Shown here one piece after another: positions 34,846 through 43,604 of a DNA stretch of 64,000 bases (position 1 is the first letter of the stretch; every line of letters starts with the position of its first letter). The position numbers were made by a program, and so were the translations under genes. The stretch comes from Aggregatimonas sangjinii. Its GTDB lineage: Bacteria; Bacteroidota; Bacteroidia; Flavobacteriales; Flavobacteriaceae. The DNA is taken from assembly GCF_005943945.1 (NCBI RefSeq), contig NZ_CP040710.1, positions 4,075,501 through 4,139,500 of the forward strand, in the 5' to 3' direction. The notes beneath the pieces are model-generated. The model was given only the letters and a program-made list of their open reading frames with translations. It was not told the origin of the DNA and ran no database searches.

Positions 34846-36129
34846 ATGCACTCGAACAAAGAGATTTTCGTTACGGCTTTCGCCCTTTTCTCGCTTTTTT
34901 TTGGTGCGGGTAATTTAATACTGCCTCCCTTGCTCGGGTTTCAGGCCGGAGGTCTTTGGTGGCTCGTCGCTTTGGGCTTTTGCCTATCGGCGGTATTGAT
35001 TCCAATTTTTGGCATTTTGGCGCACGCCAAATTGCAAGGCACCATTTTCGATTTTGGAAAGAAGGTGTCCCCTACCTTTAGCTTAGTCTATTCCATTTTG
35101 ATCTACGCCATATCGGTGAGCTTACCATCACCGCGAACGGCTGCCGTTACGCACGAAATAGCCATTGACCCCTTTTTCGGATCGTCGCCTTGGTACACCA
35201 GTATCGTTTATTTTGCCTTGGTATTCCTCTTTGTCATCAACCGGTCTAAAATTCTCAGCATCATAGGGAAATTATTAACGCCGGCCATTATCATCATTTT
35301 ACTACTCATTATTGGGGTTGCCTTATTTTCCCATGACTTCGCTTTTGGGATAACGATTTTTGACAGTCCGTTTACCGATGGGATTCTTGAAGGGTATCAG
35401 ACGTTTGATGCCATTGGCGCTGTGGTCGTGGGCGGGGTAATCATTGTTTCCATCAACATCAAAAAAAAGGATGCCCCCTATGAAGAAAAGAAGACGCTTA
35501 TTCGCCGTGCAGGCTGGTTGGCTGGTCTAGGGCTTTTCTTGATCTATGCCGGACTCATTATCACAGGTGCTTTAATGCATGGCGAATTCGACGCAGGTAT
35601 TTCGCGTACGGCGTTGCTAAGTGGCATCAGCACAAAAACATTGGGCGGCACGGCCAATCTATTTTTAAGTATTTTGGTAAGCCTCGCATGTTTTACCACG
35701 GCGGTAGGCATCGTAACAGGTACTGCAGATTTTGTAAAACACCGCTTTCGAGATTCGCAGCAGGCTTATTTGATTACGGCCCTAATCGGCTGTGTGCTCG
35801 GGGTGGTCATGGGACAGTTTAATGTCGACTACATCATTGCGGTCGCGCTCCCGGCACTTATGTTCCTTTACCCGATTACCATAGTCTTGATCCTCTTAAA
35901 TGTCGTTCCCGAACGATTCGCGGCTCCCAAGGTATTCAAGGCCGTGGTTATCGCGACCTGTATTTTTAGTATTCCAGATTTTATGGGGAGTGTTGGTTTC
36001 CCCCTATTCCCCAAAGGGGGAACTTTCTCTTGGATACCGTTACAGGACTATAGTATGGGATGGGTATTGCCGGCATTGGTGGTTTTCGTTGTTTCGAATT
36101 TGAATACTACCCCACAAAAAAAAGTCTAG
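34846..36129 (+). CDS. brnQ: Branched-chain amino acid transporter BrnQ (LIVCS family)
   Basis: A Na+- or H+-coupled carrier for Leu, Ile and Val in the inner membrane. The 427-residue protein has about twelve hydrophobic helices and the family start FALFSLFFGAGNLILPPLLG. A TTG six bases upstream (34840) is in frame, but the ATG at 34846 is preferred. Near residue 390, the segment PLFPKGGTFSW is encoded by a copy of the dispersed CCCCAAAGGGGG repeat. Confidence 0.94.
   Translation: MHSNKEIFVTAFALFSLFFGAGNLILPPLLGFQAGGLWWLVALGFCLSAVLIPIFGILAHAKLQGTIFDFGKKVSPTFSLVYSILIYAISVSLPSPRTAAVTHEIAIDPFFGSSPWYTSIVYFALVFLFVINRSKILSIIGKLLTPAIIIILLLIIGVALFSHDFAFGITIFDSPFTDGILEGYQTFDAIGAVVVGGVIIVSINIKKKDAPYEEKKTLIRRAGWLAGLGLFLIYAGLIITGALMHGEFDAGISRTALLSGISTKTLGGTANLFLSILVSLACFTTAVGIVTGTADFVKHRFRDSQQAYLITALIGCVLGVVMGQFNVDYIIAVALPALMFLYPITIVLILLNVVPERFAAPKVFKAVVIATCIFSIPDFMGSVGFPLFPKGGTFSWIPLQDYSMGWVLPALVVFVVSNLNTTPQKKV
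36005..36026 (+). repeat. CCCCAAAGGGGG repeat unit inside brnQ
   Basis: TATTCCCCAAAGGGGGAACT resembles the arms of the inverted pair between sufA and sufB. It lies in frame in brnQ, in a loop between late membrane helices. Confidence 0.5.
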
Positions 36130-36145
36130 TAAGGCATTTATTTCC

Positions 36146-39100
36146 TTATTTCACTACCGCAATGTTGTCTATTTCACCGATTTTTTCAAATAAATCCGTA
36201 ATAACATGTTGCTGACCTTCTGGCGTTACATCTTTGAAGCAATTCAGCAAATCTTTCGTTGTAGCATAGCGTTCTGTTTCCATTTTAAGTGTGCCACTCT
36301 GCGTATTCCAATCCTTTAAAAATCTTCTTAAGGCCAAATTGACTTTCTTTTCGCCTATGGCCTCTTGCAATACGTACATATTGATTGCTCCTTTTCGGTA
36401 GTAGATGTATTCTTGATTTTCGACCAAACTAAGTGGAACTTCCTGGCTTTTGTCCCGAAGCCTCCCCGCTTCATAACGCTTCTTTTCACCTGCCAAGAAC
36501 TGCTGTACCTTTTCCTTGGAGTACTTTTCTTTTAAAACCATGGTCGCTGAATATTGGGCCAATGTTTCCAATATCATATTGCGTCCTTGAACGTTTGCAG
36601 CCTCTACCTGCAAACCCCACCACTGATGCGCCAACTCATGGGCGGTGATAAAAAAGGCCATATCCACATCTTCTTCTTCATCAATATTCAATACAAAACC
36701 CAAGGCTTCGGAAAACGGAACCGCGGTAGGAAACGACTGCGCGAACTGAGCATAACGTGGAATTTCCATAATTCGCATCTGCTTGTATGGGTACGGACTA
36801 AAATTCTTACCATAATAATCGAAGGAAAAGTGCATCGATTCCAACATTCTGTCCAAATTATATTCATGGCCTTTGTGGTAATAAATTTCCAAATCAATAG
36901 GATTTCCCAAGCTATCGTTTTTAGGAGTCCAAACATCCTTCAAAACTTCATATCGGGCAGATACGATAGAATAAAAATTAATCATAGGCCTATCCATTTT
37001 ATAATGGAAGTAATTCCGCTCGTTCTCGACCCAGGTTTTCACCAAATTCCCTGGGGCGATTGCAGTTTGGCCAAGGGCTGTTCCAATGATAATTTCAAAG
37101 TTGATTCCGTCGGAATCACTCCCTGATCTGGCGTTCAACAATTCTCTTTTATCTTCCCTGGATTTTTTACCCGTAGCATTGGCTAACCCATATGCCACCC
37201 GTTCATCGGTATCCCGCAGCTCATAATTATTGTTGTATCCTAAAGTTGGAAAATGTTCATTCGTTAAAAAGGTGCCGTTGTAAACGATTTTTGTATCCGA
37301 ACTTCCTACTTCAAAACCTTTTGTAGTGTACGTTTGCCTAAAATTCATTTGAATAGAATCGCCAAAAAGTAAAGGTTCTTTTAGCATATATTTGTTGTAA
37401 TCATAGTCCGCATACTGACTTTGTAAGACAGCTCCTCCTTCAAAATCTACATTGTACAAGCGCACGTTATCTTCTATCGCTTTTTGAACATGAACTTCAA
37501 CTATGGGGTCTTCATTGGTATTTTTTAGAGTGTAATACCCATCCAAAACATAATCCCTTGATTCAGGATATAGTTCCATTTTCAAATTCACGCTAACAAT
37601 TTTAGGCTGGGGGTAATATTCCAACGGCTTAAGTTCTTTCTCATAGGATGTTCTGAATGCGTTTTCTTTAGAATTCGACCAATAGGTATTTAGAATATTG
37701 GTGTTGTAGAAGTTATATGCACCAACGACCATAAATAGAACAAGCACCGAAATTCCGAAGCTAAAGAGCGGTTTGCTCCACTTGTTTTTTGATAATCTCA
37801 TGCGTTTCCAAAACCTTATGTCGGTTCCTCTCACCGAAAAAACAGCCGCGAGTAGCAATAAGATCATTCCGAAAAGTGCCCAATAGATTTTGATAAATAG
37901 GTAAGGTTTTAGGAAATGGCCGTACCCGTTCATATCGGAATATTTGCCTAAAGCGTTCCCACCGAAAAAATAGAGATCATGATCAAGCCCAAAAGTTCCG
38001 AAGGCAAGGTTGCCAATGAAAAGTGCTATAACCAAAATGATTCCTATAAACTTCTGATTCGTAATGACCTGCACGAAAAAGGCCAAAAATGAATATAGCG
38101 CCAAAAAGGGGAATAGCTCCAGAAAGAAACCATAGAAATACACCTGTACCTCAAATTGGTAATAGCCATTCATAGTTTGAAATACGATTCCCGATACAAT
38201 CAAGGAAACCATGAGCGCAGCATACATCAACAAAAGGCTACAGTACTTGCTCATCAATTGTACAAAATCGGAAATTGGCGTAGCATCATGAATCAATTCC
38301 ATTTTTGCCCTTCTCTCTTTCCAAATCAATTCTGCAGAATAAAAGACCAATATGATAATGAAGAAGTAAATGGAGTTTTCTTGAAGTTCCTCCACAATAA
38401 AATAGGTGGTAGGATGGCTGTCAACTTCATATACTGTTCCTAAGCTGACCGAATTGATAAAAATAATAAGCATCCCACAGATCAGAATGGCCCAAAAGGA
38501 AGCCTGTTTCGTAATTCCCCTAAAATGAAACCATGAAAGATGGGCAAATTGCATCCACTTCGCTTTAAAATCTTGATGTAGCGAAACGGTGGGGATTTGC
38601 ACTTCCTGTTCCGAAAAAGAACGTAATGTCCTGAAGATTGATGCTTCCTTCTTTTTTCGACCGTTTTGTACACCGTGAAAATTGAATTTATGGTAGCCTA
38701 TGCATAGGCTCACTACGCCCAATACAATCCATAAAAACTTATTGTAAAGCAGCACACCTTCCAGGGGGATACTCCTCAGGTTACGTTCGTCAACCGTCCA
38801 TAATGCCGTAATATCGGTTAAAGTCGTCAGGGAAAAAGGATCCAAAAGAGATTGTGTAAACTCATTTTCAATTGCCTTTGTCAGCATAAACCAAACAAAA
38901 AGAACAATTCCTTGGGTGTAGACCACTACTAATTTTCGACTTAACGCCCCACCAACAAAAAATAAGGAAGCCCCAAAAAACAGGAGAGGTAATGCGATAA
39001 TTGCAAAGGTTTGTAAATAGGGAAGTGCACCAAAGGGAAAATAATCATCGGGATTGTGCCATGGCATACGTTCTCCTAGCATCATTCCGATTAAAACACC

Positions 39101-39448
39101 GCTAAAGATAAGCAGTAGTATCACAAACGATCCTAAAAACCGCCCTAGCAAATAATCACGTTTTTTTATCGGATTTATAAATAGTATAGCTTCCATTCGA
39201 TATTCAAAGTCCCGCAATACCGAAGTCCCCATTATCATTGAAGCCAACATCATAAAAATTCCCGTAATCACCCCCATCGTTTTGGCAATGACCAAAGGCG
39301 CATTTCGTTTGACAGGGCCAAAATCGATGCCCTCAAAAACAAAATCAACACCCACCATCGAAAATAAAAGAAGGAAGAGGAAAAAGACGTAAGTATCTAG
39401 GCGTTTTAGCCGATACCTTAGCTCAAACTTGAATATTTCGTAGCACAT
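36146..39448 (-). CDS. ABC transporter permease fused to an M1-family aminopeptidase domain
   Basis: A 1100-residue protein. About residues 1-570 hold two ABC-2-type permease blocks of roughly six helices each; about 600-1080 form an M1 peptidase domain. The peptidase has the zinc motif HELAHQWWG with the third ligand in ETLAQYS about 18 residues later, and a MRIMEIPRYAQF-type substrate segment. The peptidase part should face outside. Such fusions are known in Bacteroidetes, with unknown substrate. Its partner ATPase gene lies 5 bases upstream, and a LytS/LytTR pair diverges from them. Confidence 0.9.
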   Translation of the reverse strand: MCYEIFKFELRYRLKRLDTYVFFLFLLLFSMVGVDFVFEGIDFGPVKRNAPLVIAKTMGVITGIFMMLASMIMGTSVLRDFEYRMEAILFINPIKKRDYLLGRFLGSFVILLLIFSGVLIGMMLGERMPWHNPDDYFPFGALPYLQTFAIIALPLLFFGASLFFVGGALSRKLVVVYTQGIVLFVWFMLTKAIENEFTQSLLDPFSLTTLTDITALWTVDERNLRSIPLEGVLLYNKFLWIVLGVVSLCIGYHKFNFHGVQNGRKKKEASIFRTLRSFSEQEVQIPTVSLHQDFKAKWMQFAHLSWFHFRGITKQASFWAILICGMLIIFINSVSLGTVYEVDSHPTTYFIVEELQENSIYFFIIILVFYSAELIWKERRAKMELIHDATPISDFVQLMSKYCSLLLMYAALMVSLIVSGIVFQTMNGYYQFEVQVYFYGFFLELFPFLALYSFLAFFVQVITNQKFIGIILVIALFIGNLAFGTFGLDHDLYFFGGNALGKYSDMNGYGHFLKPYLFIKIYWALFGMILLLLAAVFSVRGTDIRFWKRMRLSKNKWSKPLFSFGISVLVLFMVVGAYNFYNTNILNTYWSNSKENAFRTSYEKELKPLEYYPQPKIVSVNLKMELYPESRDYVLDGYYTLKNTNEDPIVEVHVQKAIEDNVRLYNVDFEGGAVLQSQYADYDYNKYMLKEPLLFGDSIQMNFRQTYTTKGFEVGSSDTKIVYNGTFLTNEHFPTLGYNNNYELRDTDERVAYGLANATGKKSREDKRELLNARSGSDSDGINFEIIIGTALGQTAIAPGNLVKTWVENERNYFHYKMDRPMINFYSIVSARYEVLKDVWTPKNDSLGNPIDLEIYYHKGHEYNLDRMLESMHFSFDYYGKNFSPYPYKQMRIMEIPRYAQFAQSFPTAVPFSEALGFVLNIDEEEDVDMAFFITAHELAHQWWGLQVEAANVQGRNMILETLAQYSATMVLKEKYSKEKVQQFLAGEKKRYEAGRLRDKSQEVPLSLVENQEYIYYRKGAINMYVLQEAIGEKKVNLALRRFLKDWNTQSGTLKMETERYATTKDLLNCFKDVTPEGQQHVITDLFEKIGEIDNIAVVK

Positions 39449-39453
39449 CTTTT

Positions 39454-40347
39454 CTAGCTCTTTAGAATTGAGGCCTCTTGCCCATAAATTTGCGAGAAGT
39501 ACACATGTTCCAAATCTGCCTTTACAGGCACAAAACCATTTTCTGGATGCTTATCGTGAATCACATGTATGATCGGTTTCCCCTGAAAGAATTTTTCACT
39601 GATTACCCGATATTTCTTTTGGTAAAGTTTCAGTTCATTTTTTTCAATGGTTTTTTGGTAGACTTTACCCTCCAGTCTTGCTATCAATTGCAAAGGCTTT
39701 CCTCTTAACAAGACTCGCCCCTGATTGATGATGGCCATATTGGTACAGAGCTCCTTTACATCATCAACAATATGGGTGGAGAGAATTACGACCGTGTTTT
39801 CACCCAACTCACTCAATAAATTATAGAAACGATTCCGCTCTGCCGGATCTAAGCCTGCGGTTGGTTCATCTACAATAAGCAGCTTTGGATTGTTCAATAA
39901 AGCTTGGGCGATGCCGAAACGTTGTTTCATACCGCCAGAGAACCCCCCTAGATTCTGTTTTCTGACGTCATATAAATTAGTTTTGTACAAGAGCGCTTTA
40001 ACGATTTCTTGTCGTTCTTTCTTATCGGTAATTCCTTTGAGCACCGCCAAGTGATTTAGCAATACTTCACTAGAGATTTTGGGGTATAACCCGAACTCCT
40101 GTGGCAAGTACCCCAGCACATTTCTAACTTCGTTTTTTTGGGTCAATACATTAAGGTTACCAAGCGAGATAACCCCTTCATCGGGGTCTTGGAGTGTTGC
40201 CAAAGTTCTCATTAACGTAGATTTCCCGGCACCGTTCGGGCCGAGCAAACCGAACATCCCCTTTGGGACATCCAATGAAATATTGTTTAGGGCTTTAATC
40301 CCGTTTGCATAGGTTTTTGTAAGGTTGGAAATACTAAGCGTATTCAT
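39454..40347 (-). CDS. ABC transporter ATP-binding protein
   Basis: A 297-residue ATPase with Walker A LLGPNGAGKSTLMR, the signature LGGFSGGMKQRFGIA and Walker B LLIVDEPTAGLDP, followed by the switch STHIVDD. A C-terminal extension of about 80 residues is typical of CcmA/NatA-like exporters. It is the first gene of a two-gene operon with the permease-M1 fusion. Confidence 0.94.
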   Translation of the reverse strand: MNTLSISNLTKTYANGIKALNNISLDVPKGMFGLLGPNGAGKSTLMRTLATLQDPDEGVISLGNLNVLTQKNEVRNVLGYLPQEFGLYPKISSEVLLNHLAVLKGITDKKERQEIVKALLYKTNLYDVRKQNLGGFSGGMKQRFGIAQALLNNPKLLIVDEPTAGLDPAERNRFYNLLSELGENTVVILSTHIVDDVKELCTNMAIINQGRVLLRGKPLQLIARLEGKVYQKTIEKNELKLYQKKYRVISEKFFQGKPIIHVIHDKHPENGFVPVKADLEHVYFSQIYGQEASILKS

Positions 40348-40380
40348 TTAAAGAATATTTTGAGCAAACCTGATGTTATA

Positions 40381-40420
40381 TTCGAAGTATTCGAAATAAT
40401 TGTGATGACACGATTCACAA
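40381..40420. promoter_or_regulatory. Repeats between the ABC and LytS/LytTR operons
   Basis: TTCGAAGTATTCGAA at 40381-40395 is a palindromic direct repeat. TTGTGA at 40400-40405 pairs with TCACAA at 40415-40420 over a 9-base spacer. Both lie in the divergent promoter region and may bind the regulator encoded at 41337. This is inference. Confidence 0.35.
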
Positions 40421-40545
40421 GGGGTTTGTAAAGCAGTCTTGGCGTTATGAGATGCTTTTGTCACCGCCCATGAACACTTCGTCCTCCTTTGGCATCTGTT
40501 TGTCAACTTATTTGTCAGGCGGACTTTCTTTCCCTAATATTGAAC

Positions 40546-41340
40546 ATGGATTTCCAGTTCTGGAAGAGCAACAAACGATTAAAAAAATGGGTGCTCCGTG
40601 TCTTTCTCGTCGGAACGGCCCTGCTCATCGTTATTTTTAATGATGCTTTTGGCGACAACGAGCCGTTCCAAATCTTTGCCGTATTCTATTTTCTACTTCT
40701 TATTTTTCTGTTCATTCGTTGGACTTTCAAACAGCTAAAAACGATCATCAAACTCAAAAACGAAAAGGCCAAAACCGAATTGCAGCATCTCAAAAGTCAA
40801 GTCAATCCACATTTCTTTTTCAATACGCTGAACAATCTCTACGGACTAGTTGGAAAGGACCCTGATAAGGCGCAAAACCTGATTTTAAAACTTTCCGATA
40901 TGATGCGTTACAGTATTTATGAAGGGGAACGCGAATTTGTGACGATAGAAGAGGAAGTGGCCTATCTCAAAAACTATATTGAATTGCATAGAATGAGATA
41001 CCATAAGACGATTGACATTCGGCTTGAAGAGGACATTAAAAAGCAAGGTTTCCTTATTATGCCGTTACTGTTTATCTTGCTTCTAGAGAACGCCTTTAAA
41101 CACGGTGTTGAAAATTTAAGGGAAAATGCATTTGTTCATATAGGATTGGTGGTGAACGAAAAAGAAGTTCAGTTTACAGTGAGGAACAATTTTGATGCTT
41201 CAGAGGTGTCCGTAGCATCGGGAATCGGATTAAAAAATCTTAAGCGAAGATTGGAATTGGCCTATCCCGATAACCATTCCTTGGCCATTAAAAGTAAAGA
41301 GGGAGTTTATACGGCCCAATTATCCCTAAAGCGACAATGA
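40546..41340 (+). CDS. LytS-family sensor histidine kinase
   Basis: A 264-residue kinase with two N-terminal membrane helices (about 14-60), then the His_kinase domain LKSQVNPHFFFNTLNNLY and a compact HATPase (LLLENAFKHGVENL, then SGIGLKNLKRRLELAYP). There is no separate sensor domain. A TTG at 40489 is in frame, but the ATG at 40546 fits better. It overlaps its regulator gene by 4 bases and diverges from the ABC operon, which it probably controls. Confidence 0.9.
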   Translation: MDFQFWKSNKRLKKWVLRVFLVGTALLIVIFNDAFGDNEPFQIFAVFYFLLLIFLFIRWTFKQLKTIIKLKNEKAKTELQHLKSQVNPHFFFNTLNNLYGLVGKDPDKAQNLILKLSDMMRYSIYEGEREFVTIEEEVAYLKNYIELHRMRYHKTIDIRLEEDIKKQGFLIMPLLFILLLENAFKHGVENLRENAFVHIGLVVNEKEVQFTVRNNFDASEVSVASGIGLKNLKRRLELAYPDNHSLAIKSKEGVYTAQLSLKRQ

Positions 41341-42038
41341 TGCGATATCTTATTATTGACGACGAGCATATGGCCCATGACATTATCAAGGGGTATTGCG
41401 ACCTCTTGCCCAATATGCAGCTGCTGAGAAATTGCTATGATGCTTTAGAAGCTTTTGAATATTTGACTACGCATCAGGTAGATCTTATTTTTCTCGACCT
41501 CAACATGCCCAAATTGAAAGGTTTCGACTTTCTGAAAACACTATCGAACCCACCTAAAGTGATTGTGACCACGGCTTACCAAGAACATGCGCTGGAAGGT
41601 TACGAACTTGCTATAGTGGACTACTTGCTTAAACCATTTGGTTTTGAACGTTTTCTGAAAGCGATCAATAAGGCCGCTGGTTCAACGGCCAATTTACCAG
41701 CGGTGAATTCAAAGGAAGATTGGACATCAACTAAAACGATTTTCCTTCGGGAAAATAAAAAATACGTTCAGGTTGCTCTGGAGACCATATACTATATAGA
41801 AGCCGCAGGAAACTATACTAAAATCCTAAGCACTGAAGGCAGTATTACAGTTCGGGAGAAGTTTTCCGATGTTTTGGCTTCATTGGAAACAGAGGGAATC
41901 CTTCAAGTTCACAAATCCTTTGCCGTTGCTACCAAACACATTAAAAGTATTGAGGGCAATCGAATTCATATTGCCAATACTACGATACCCATAGGAAAGA
42001 TGTATAAAATGAACGTTACTCGGCTAATGGGTGGTTAA
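41337..42038 (+). CDS. LytTR-family response regulator
   Basis: A 233-residue regulator. The receiver domain has acidic pair DDE at 8-10, phospho-acceptor D54 in IFLDLNMPKLKG and the KPFGFERF segment; the C-terminal LytTR DNA-binding domain runs from about 135 (KTIFLRENKKYVQV, YIEAAGNYTKI, LQVHKSFAVATKHIKSI). LytTR proteins bind two 9-bp direct repeats spaced about 12 bp. It is translationally coupled to its kinase by an ATGA overlap. Confidence 0.93.
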   Translation: MMRYLIIDDEHMAHDIIKGYCDLLPNMQLLRNCYDALEAFEYLTTHQVDLIFLDLNMPKLKGFDFLKTLSNPPKVIVTTAYQEHALEGYELAIVDYLLKPFGFERFLKAINKAAGSTANLPAVNSKEDWTSTKTIFLRENKKYVQVALETIYYIEAAGNYTKILSTEGSITVREKFSDVLASLETEGILQVHKSFAVATKHIKSIEGNRIHIANTTIPIGKMYKMNVTRLMGG

Positions 42039-42074
42039 AGCCTAGGTGAAATAACCTTCTTATCTAAAAATGGC

Positions 42075-43367
42075 TTACTTCGCCATCAACCCCTCGATCT
42101 CCTCTACCTCAATCGGAATATTCTTCATTAAATTGAACGGCTCGCCACTTTCCTGAATGACCACATCATCCTCTAGCCGAACACCCATTTTTTCCTCCGG
42201 AATGTAGATGCCCGGTTCTACGGTAAAGACCATATTGGCCTTCATAGGGGTTTTTAGTTCGCCGTAGTCATGTGTATTCAGACCGATATGATGGCTGGTA
42301 CCGTGCATAAAGTATTGTTTGTAGGCCGGCCAATCGGGATCCTCGTTTTGTACGTCGGCCTTGTCCAACAAACCGAGCCCCAACAGTTCGGATGTCATCA
42401 GCTTACCACATTCCTTATGGTACTCGGCCCATAGGGTTCCGGGAACTAAAAGCTTTGTGGCTTCGTTCTTTACACGAAGCACCGCATTGTATACTGCCTT
42501 TTGCCTATTGGTATAACGCCCGTTTACCGGTATCGTTCGCGTTAGATCACTTGAATAATTGGCGTATTCCGCGGCGACATCCATCAAAATCATATCCCCG
42601 TCCTTACATTGTTTGTTGTTCTCCAAATAGTGAAGCACATTGGCATTGTTCCCCGAAGCGATAATTGGCGGGTAGGCGAACCCTTTCGAACGATTGCGCA
42701 CGAATTCATGCAACAGCTCTGCCTCGATTTCATATTCCCAGACTCCCGGTTCAACGAATTGCAACAACCGTCGAAATCCTTTTTCGGTGATGTTGCAGGC
42801 CGTCTGCATCAACTCAAGCTCCTCGGGTTCCTTGACCCCTCGAATATTCTGAAGAATCGGAAAACTCTTGGCAACCTTATGTGCGGGATATTTTCGCTTG
42901 CACTCTAGAATAAAACGATCTTCACGTGTTTGTAATTCCACCGCCTGCCGATAGTGTTCATTCGTGTTGAAGTACACTGTTTCCGCTTCGGTCATCAAAT
43001 CGAAAAACACCTTGTCAAAGTCCGATAGCCAATAAATCGTTTGTATTCCCGATACTTCGGTCGCTTTTTCCTTGGTCAGCTTTTCCCCTTCCCATACGGC
43101 GATATGCGCATTGGTTTCCCTTACGAACAGTACATCCTTATGTTTGGCATCCATAGCATCGGGAAATAGAATCAAAATGGTTTCTTCCTGATCTGCCCCG
43201 CTCAGATAAAAAATATCGCGATGCTGCTCAAAAGGCATCGTACTATCGGCACTGATCGGATAAATATCATTGGAGTTGAACACTGCAATACTCTTTGGGG
43301 CCATTTGGGCCATAAACTTTTTGCGATTCTTTATAAATAGGGAATTTGGAATCTGATGGTATTTCAT
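42075..43367 (-). CDS. Aminopeptidase P family protein (Xaa-Pro aminopeptidase)
   Basis: A 430-residue M24B metallopeptidase that removes N-terminal residues before proline. The N-terminal creatinase-like domain (MKYHQIPNSLF...) is followed by the metal-binding pita-bread domain with DVAAEYANYSSDLTRTIPV, HGTSHHIGLNTHD, FTVEPGIYIP and VRLEDDVVI. An in-frame start at 43412 would add 15 basic residues; the ATG at 43367 fits the family start. No signal peptide. Confidence 0.93.
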   Translation of the reverse strand: MKYHQIPNSLFIKNRKKFMAQMAPKSIAVFNSNDIYPISADSTMPFEQHRDIFYLSGADQEETILILFPDAMDAKHKDVLFVRETNAHIAVWEGEKLTKEKATEVSGIQTIYWLSDFDKVFFDLMTEAETVYFNTNEHYRQAVELQTREDRFILECKRKYPAHKVAKSFPILQNIRGVKEPEELELMQTACNITEKGFRRLLQFVEPGVWEYEIEAELLHEFVRNRSKGFAYPPIIASGNNANVLHYLENNKQCKDGDMILMDVAAEYANYSSDLTRTIPVNGRYTNRQKAVYNAVLRVKNEATKLLVPGTLWAEYHKECGKLMTSELLGLGLLDKADVQNEDPDWPAYKQYFMHGTSHHIGLNTHDYGELKTPMKANMVFTVEPGIYIPEEKMGVRLEDDVVIQESGEPFNLMKNIPIEVEEIEGLMAK

Positions 43368-43532
43368 AAATGGTAATTTTGAAAAGGAAAAGACCTTAGC
43401 GCGTCGAGGCATCCCAATAATTATCGGGACGGAGCAGATTGTCTGACGGCACTCAGGTTCAAATCTCGATTATCGAGTAAATTTAAGGATTACGACTTGG
43501 GTGTACGAAGAATTTCTAGAACTTTTTACTCG

Positions 43533-43562
43533 TTTGAATCTGCATAATATTCTTTACTTTCG
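43533..43562 (+). promoter_or_regulatory. Promoter TTTG, 18 nt, TACTTTCG upstream of the M28 gene
   Basis: TTTG at 43533-43536 and TACTTTCG at 43555-43562 form a good Bacteroidetes -33/-7 pair, about 42 bases before the ATG. Confidence 0.55.
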
Positions 43563-43604
43563 GACTTATTAATACAGTGCCAATTTAAAATAATATGCTT
43601 TCCT

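Noticed and set aside
40400-40420. A CRP/FNR-type site (TTGTGA ... TCACAA)
   Set aside because: The spacer is 9 bases, not the 6 needed for a CRP site, so only a generic inverted repeat is reported.
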